Shown here piece after piece: positions 14,347-17,282 of a DNA stretch of 17,282 nt; the first letter of the stretch is position 1; each line of letters begins with the position of its first letter. The stretch is taken from contig JBCKUK010000027.1 in the NCBI GenBank assembly GCA_038924905.1, positions 1 to 17,282 of the forward strand. The letters run 5' to 3'. Made by a program: the position numbers and the translations under genes. The stretch comes from JBCKUK01 sp038924905. Lineage in GTDB: Bacteria; Pseudomonadota; Gammaproteobacteria; Burkholderiales; Methylophilaceae. The notes under the pieces were generated by a model that was given only the letters and a program-made list of their open reading frames with translations, did no database searches and was not told the origin of the DNA.

Positions 14347-14664
14347 ATGAACAAACTCTACTTTGGAGATAACCTCGATATCCTGCGCGAGCATATTGCC
14401 AGCGAGACGGTGGATTTAATCTACCTCGACCCGCCTTTTAACAGCAACGCTAATTACAACGTGCTGTTCAAAACGCCCAAAGGCCATGAATCCGCCGCGC
14501 AGATAGAGGCGTTTGAAGATACCTGGCACTGGAACGAGCAAGCCGAGCACGAGTTTGGCGAGCTGGTGCGTGGTGGCAATACCGATGTCTCGGAAATGGT
14601 GCAAGCCCTGCGTAAATTTTTAGGCGAAAACGACATGATGGCCTACCTCACCATTCCCGCGTAG
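14347..14664 (+). pseudogene. Truncated DNA methyltransferase (N4/N6, beta-class), N-terminal part only
   Basis: A 105-residue N-terminal fragment of an adenine- or cytosine-N4 DNA methyltransferase of the type III Mod or orphan kind. MNKLYFGDNLDIL leads into the catalytic motif IV, DLIYLDPPFNSNANYNVLF (Asp-Pro-Pro-Phe), and then EDTWHWN. Motif IV at the front and the SAM-binding motif I expected at the back indicate the beta class. Family members usually run to several hundred residues. Here the frame breaks after DMMAYLT, where the next bases are a 20-bp palindrome giving IPA-stop. The rest of the gene, including the SAM-binding FxGxG region, is absent. No restriction subunit is present in the window. 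Confidence 0.88.
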
Positions 14665-14672
14665 GCGGGAAT
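14653..14672. repeat. dRS3-like 20-bp palindrome
   Basis: ATTCCCGC-GTAG-GCGGGAAT is a perfect 8-bp inverted repeat with a four-base centre. It fits the ATTCCC-N8-GGGAAT consensus of Neisseria dRS3 elements, which there serve as recombination and filamentous-phage integration sites. It lies exactly where the methyltransferase is broken and 36 bp before the uvrC start. Confidence 0.75.
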
Positions 14673-14707
14673 CCATTTTTAATTGATGCCTGGCAATGAT
14701 GCCTGCT

Positions 14708-16510
14708 ATGACGTTTGACCCTAAGCCACTCCTGAAAAACCTGCCTAATCTGCCCGGCGTTTATCGCATGATTAGCGCACAGGATGAAGTGATTTATGTT
14801 GGCAAGGCGCGTGATTTAAAAAAGCGCGTAGCCTCATATTTTCAGAAGAATTTGCCGTCACCCCGCACGCGTATGATGGTTTCAAATATCGCCAAAATCG
14901 AGACGACGGTTACGCGCACTGAAGCAGAAGCGTTGCTGCTGGAAAACAACCTGATTAAAAGCTTGATGCCGAGGTACAACGTACTGTTTCGGGATGACAA
15001 GTCTTATCCCTACATTGCGTTAACCGGCGACGAATTTCCACGCCTGGCGTTCCATCGTGGTGTGCAGCGCAAAGGCAGCAATTATTTTGGCCCTTTCCCT
15101 AATTCAGTTGCGGTACGCGAGAGTATCCAGTTATTGCAAAAAGTATTCAAATTGCGCACCTGCGAAAACACGGTATTCGCCAACCGTTCGCGGCCATGCC
15201 TGCTGCATCAGATCGAGCGTTGTACCGCGCCCTGTGTGGGTTTAATCAGCGCACAGGACTATCAGCACGACGTCAGTCATGCGACCCTGTTTTTGCAAGG
15301 CCGTGCCAGCCAGGTGATGGATGAACTCGGTACAAAAATGACAGAAGCGGCTAAAAACCAGACCTATGAATTGGCGGCAGTTTATCGCGATCGTATGCAA
15401 AGCCTGCGCCAAGTACAGGCACGGCAATTTGTCAGCGATTTTAACGTGAGTGATGCAGACGTAATCGCCTGTGCTGAATTAGCAGGGCAGTACTGCGTAA
15501 ACCTGGTGGTGATTCGCGGCGGCAGGCATCTGGGTGACAAAAGTTTCTTCCCAAAAAATGCTGATGGTTGTGATATTGAAACTACCGCTAGCGCTTTTTT
15601 AATGCAGCATTATGTAGCGCAAGCGGTGCCACCGTTGATTATTGTGGGTGCCACCATCGAAACTGCTACGATGGAGCAAGTTTTTAGCGAGCAAGCCGGG
15701 CGCAAAATCCGCATTAACACACATCCGATTGGGGATAAGCGCGTTTGGCTAAAAATGGCGCAAACCAATGCCAAGCTGGCTTTACAGCAGCGTACAGCGC
15801 AGAACGCCAACCAGGAGGTGCGCCTGATGGCGTTGCGCCAGGCGCTGGACTTGCCTGAAAGCACTGAGCGTATTGAGTGTTTTGACATCAGTCACACCAT
15901 GGGCGAGGCTACGGTGGCCTCGTGCGTGGTATTTGATAAAGGTGCAATGCAAAATTCTGAATATCGCCGTTACAATATCAGCGGTATTACCCCGGGCGAT
16001 GATTATGCCGCGATGCGTGATGCGCTCACCCGCCGCTATAAAAAAGTAGCGGCAGGCGTGGGCAAGTTGCCCGATGTGGTGTTTATTGACGGCGGCAAAG
16101 GTCAGCTGGGTATTGCGCTGGAAGTCATGACGGACGTCGGCTTACCTGATATTCTCTTGGTAGGCATTGCCAAGGGCGAGGAGCGCAAACCCGGACTGGA
16201 GCAGATGTTTATTGCAGGTCGCGCCCAGCCGATAAGTTTGAAAAAAGATAATGCCGGCCTGCATTTATTGCAGCAGATTCGTGATGAAGCGCACCGCTTT
16301 GCCATTACTGCCCATAGGGCGCGGCGCGGCAAAGCGCGTATGCATTCGTCATTGGAAGATATTGCGGGTATCGGCGCCAAGCGGCGTAAAAGTCTGCTGC
16401 TGCGTTTTGGCGGCCTGGATGGCATTAAAAATGCCAGTGTGGACGAGATTGCAAAAGTTGAGGGAATTAGCGAGATGCTGGCTGAAAAAATATATCAGGA
16501 ACTGCACTAA
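14708..16510 (+). CDS. uvrC: Excinuclease ABC subunit C
   Basis: UvrC makes both incisions around bulky DNA lesions in nucleotide excision repair, acting with UvrA and UvrB. The 600-residue product has the GIY-YIG nuclease domain (LPGVYRM, VIYVGKARDLKKRV, catalytic Glu in ALLLENNLIK). The Cys-rich RSRPCLLHQIERCTAPCVG and the UvrB-binding helical region (near ELAAVYRDRM) follow. Next comes the RNase-H-like nuclease with ECFDISHTMGE and VFIDGGKGQLG. A C-terminal helix-hairpin-helix pair (LEDIAGIGAKRRKSLLLRFG, VEGISEMLAEKIY) ends it. The start at 14708 (MTFDPKPLLK) matches family N-termini; ATGs at 14696 and 14699 are in frame. No good Shine-Dalgarno is visible before any of them, possibly because the upstream region was rearranged at the palindrome. 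It is followed by pgsA. Confidence 0.96.
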   Translation: MTFDPKPLLKNLPNLPGVYRMISAQDEVIYVGKARDLKKRVASYFQKNLPSPRTRMMVSNIAKIETTVTRTEAEALLLENNLIKSLMPRYNVLFRDDKSYPYIALTGDEFPRLAFHRGVQRKGSNYFGPFPNSVAVRESIQLLQKVFKLRTCENTVFANRSRPCLLHQIERCTAPCVGLISAQDYQHDVSHATLFLQGRASQVMDELGTKMTEAAKNQTYELAAVYRDRMQSLRQVQARQFVSDFNVSDADVIACAELAGQYCVNLVVIRGGRHLGDKSFFPKNADGCDIETTASAFLMQHYVAQAVPPLIIVGATIETATMEQVFSEQAGRKIRINTHPIGDKRVWLKMAQTNAKLALQQRTAQNANQEVRLMALRQALDLPESTERIECFDISHTMGEATVASCVVFDKGAMQNSEYRRYNISGITPGDDYAAMRDALTRRYKKVAAGVGKLPDVVFIDGGKGQLGIALEVMTDVGLPDILLVGIAKGEERKPGLEQMFIAGRAQPISLKKDNAGLHLLQQIRDEAHRFAITAHRARRGKARMHSSLEDIAGIGAKRRKSLLLRFGGLDGIKNASVDEIAKVEGISEMLAEKIYQELH

Positions 16511-16526
16511 AGTGAGTGCGCCCTCA

Positions 16527-17108
16527 ATGTTGTGGAATGTCCCCAATAGCCTCACCGCATTGCGTATTGTGTTAATCCCGGTCTTCGTTGGCATTTTTTA
16601 TGTACCTGCAGATGTTATTCCGACGCACTGGGTCAATGTGTCCGCCACATTGGTGTTTGCGCTCGCTGCTTTTACGGATTGGCTGGATGGTTATCTTGCG
16701 CGCATGCTTAATCAAACATCGGCTTTTGGCGCGTTTTTGGATCCGGTGGCAGATAAACTGATGGTGGTTGCCGCCCTGATTGTGCTAGTCGAGCTTGAAC
16801 GCGTAGGCGCTATTATTGCACTTATTATTATTGGCCGCGAAATTGCCATTAGTGCACTGCGTGAATGGATGGCTGGCCTGGGCGAAGGCGGTAGCGTGTC
16901 AGTGGCGATGCTGGGCAAGATTAAAACAGTGGCACAGATGCTGGCTATCCCTTTTTTACTCTACTTCGACCCTGTCACTATCAGCTCTATTGGGGTAATC
17001 AATGTAAAATTAATCGGTGAAGTGCTCATTGACACGGCGGCATTTTTGACATTGCTGTCAATGGCTTATTATCTCAAGGCCGCCTGGCCAAGCATGAAAG
17101 CCAGATAA
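16527..17108 (+). CDS. pgsA: CDP-diacylglycerol-glycerol-3-phosphate 3-phosphatidyltransferase
   Basis: PgsA is an inner-membrane enzyme that joins CDP-diacylglycerol and glycerol-3-phosphate to form phosphatidylglycerol phosphate, the first step toward phosphatidylglycerol and cardiolipin. The 193-residue product has the full CDP-alcohol phosphotransferase signature: Asp51 and Asp54-Gly55, Ala58-Arg59, Gly68, Asp72 and Asp76 (DWLDGYLAR then GAFLDPVADK). It also has several membrane helices. MLWNVPNSLTALRI at ATG 16527 matches family N-termini. A GTG at 16512, one base after the uvrC stop with AGGA 11 bases upstream, would add five residues and cannot be excluded. It is downstream of uvrC in the same operon, an arrangement common in proteobacteria. 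Confidence 0.95.
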   Translation: MLWNVPNSLTALRIVLIPVFVGIFYVPADVIPTHWVNVSATLVFALAAFTDWLDGYLARMLNQTSAFGAFLDPVADKLMVVAALIVLVELERVGAIIALIIIGREIAISALREWMAGLGEGGSVSVAMLGKIKTVAQMLAIPFLLYFDPVTISSIGVINVKLIGEVLIDTAAFLTLLSMAYYLKAAWPSMKAR

Positions 17109-17123
17109 GCGGGCGAAACAACC

Positions 17124-17151
17124 TTGACACACGGCTTAAAATCGCTAAAAT
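17124..17151 (+). promoter_or_regulatory. Sigma70 promoter for tRNA-Gly
   Basis: TTGACA (17124-17129), a 16-bp spacer and TAAAAT (17146-17151) form a near-consensus promoter 14 bp before the mature tRNA. A G/C-rich start follows (GCTGCC), as is usual for stringently controlled stable-RNA promoters. Confidence 0.75.
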
Positions 17152-17165
17152 GCTGCCTTCCTAAC

Positions 17166-17241
17166 GCGGGAATAGCTCAGCTGGTAGAGCGCAACCTTGC
17201 CAAGGTTGAGGTCGCGAGTTCGAGCCTCGTTTCCCGCTCCA
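17166..17241 (+). tRNA. tRNA-Gly (anticodon GCC)
   Basis: A complete 76-nt cloverleaf. The acceptor stem pairs GCGGGAA with TTCCCGC, followed by T and an encoded CCA. The D arm is GCTC...GAGC, the anticodon arm is CAACC-TTGCCAA-GGTTG with anticodon GCC, and the T arm contains GTTCGAG. It has its own promoter upstream and a hairpin downstream. Confidence 0.97.
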
Positions 17242-17248
17242 GCACCAC

Positions 17249-17280
17249 AAAACGGCGAAGGCATCAGCTTTCGCCGTTTT
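17249..17280 (+). terminator. Terminator after tRNA-Gly
   Basis: AAAACGGCGAA (17249-17259) pairs with TTCGCCGTTTT (17270-17280), an 11-bp stem with a 10-base loop and a short T run in the right arm. It is seven bases past the CCA end, so the tRNA appears to be transcribed singly. Confidence 0.8.
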
Positions 17281-17282
17281 AG

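Noticed and set aside
16251..16511. Upstream extension of pgsA
   Set aside because: It overlaps the 3' end of uvrC in another frame; the PgsA N-terminus matches the ATG at 16527.
1..17282. CRISPR array, IS element or prophage
   Set aside because: No regularly spaced direct repeats, transposase, integrase or phage structural genes were seen. The repeats present are short palindromes.

Overview
The window looks like a chromosomal segment of a betaproteobacterium, perhaps of the Nitrosomonadales type. This rests on the uvrC-pgsA-tRNA-Gly order, the protein styles of TypA, RhlE and UvrC, and several short palindromic repeats of kinds common in betaproteobacteria. The placement is inferred from recall, not from a search. 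Most of the DNA is housekeeping, and no prophage, insertion sequence with transposase, or CRISPR array is visible.

Layout. At 50-2392 is an outer-membrane TonB-dependent receptor. It is followed at 2412-3829 by the wreck of an NtrC-type sigma54 response regulator, carrying one nonsense codon and two frameshifts. After a repeat-filled gap comes purT (4117-5313), whose ribosome binding site lies inside a 9-bp inverted repeat. Converging on purT are two tandem DEAD-box RNA helicases (minus strand, 8274-5335), both starting with TTG. A 358-bp divergent spacer separates them from typA (8633-10474), which carries a GC-rich palindromic repeat inside its reading frame. From 10475 to 11007 there is a mosaic of non-coding dispersed repeats.

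The stretch 11008-12371 is accessory. It holds a minus-strand cluster of hicB with only the C-terminal tail of hicA, a tautomerase and a putative PD-(D/E)XK-fold protein. It abuts the 3' end of an unknown plus-strand gene that still has its terminator. The plus-strand run then resumes: a CDF zinc exporter, a family-5-type uracil-DNA glycosylase and a 60-residue tautomerase. A DNA methyltransferase follows, cut off exactly at a 20-bp dRS3-like palindrome, then uvrC, pgsA and a tRNA-Gly(GCC) with its own promoter and terminator.

The main theme is genome erosion and small-repeat activity: three broken genes (response regulator, hicA, methyltransferase), an orphan gene tail, a partly duplicated methyltransferase start, and repeats at junctions or inside a conserved gene. 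The intact genes cover purine synthesis (PurT), RNA remodelling and ribosome function (two RhlE-like helicases, TypA), zinc efflux, DNA repair (UDG, UvrC) and phospholipid synthesis (PgsA). I do not see a clear complete new defence system. The nearest candidates are the in-frame repeat in typA and the hicB/tautomerase/nuclease-like cluster.
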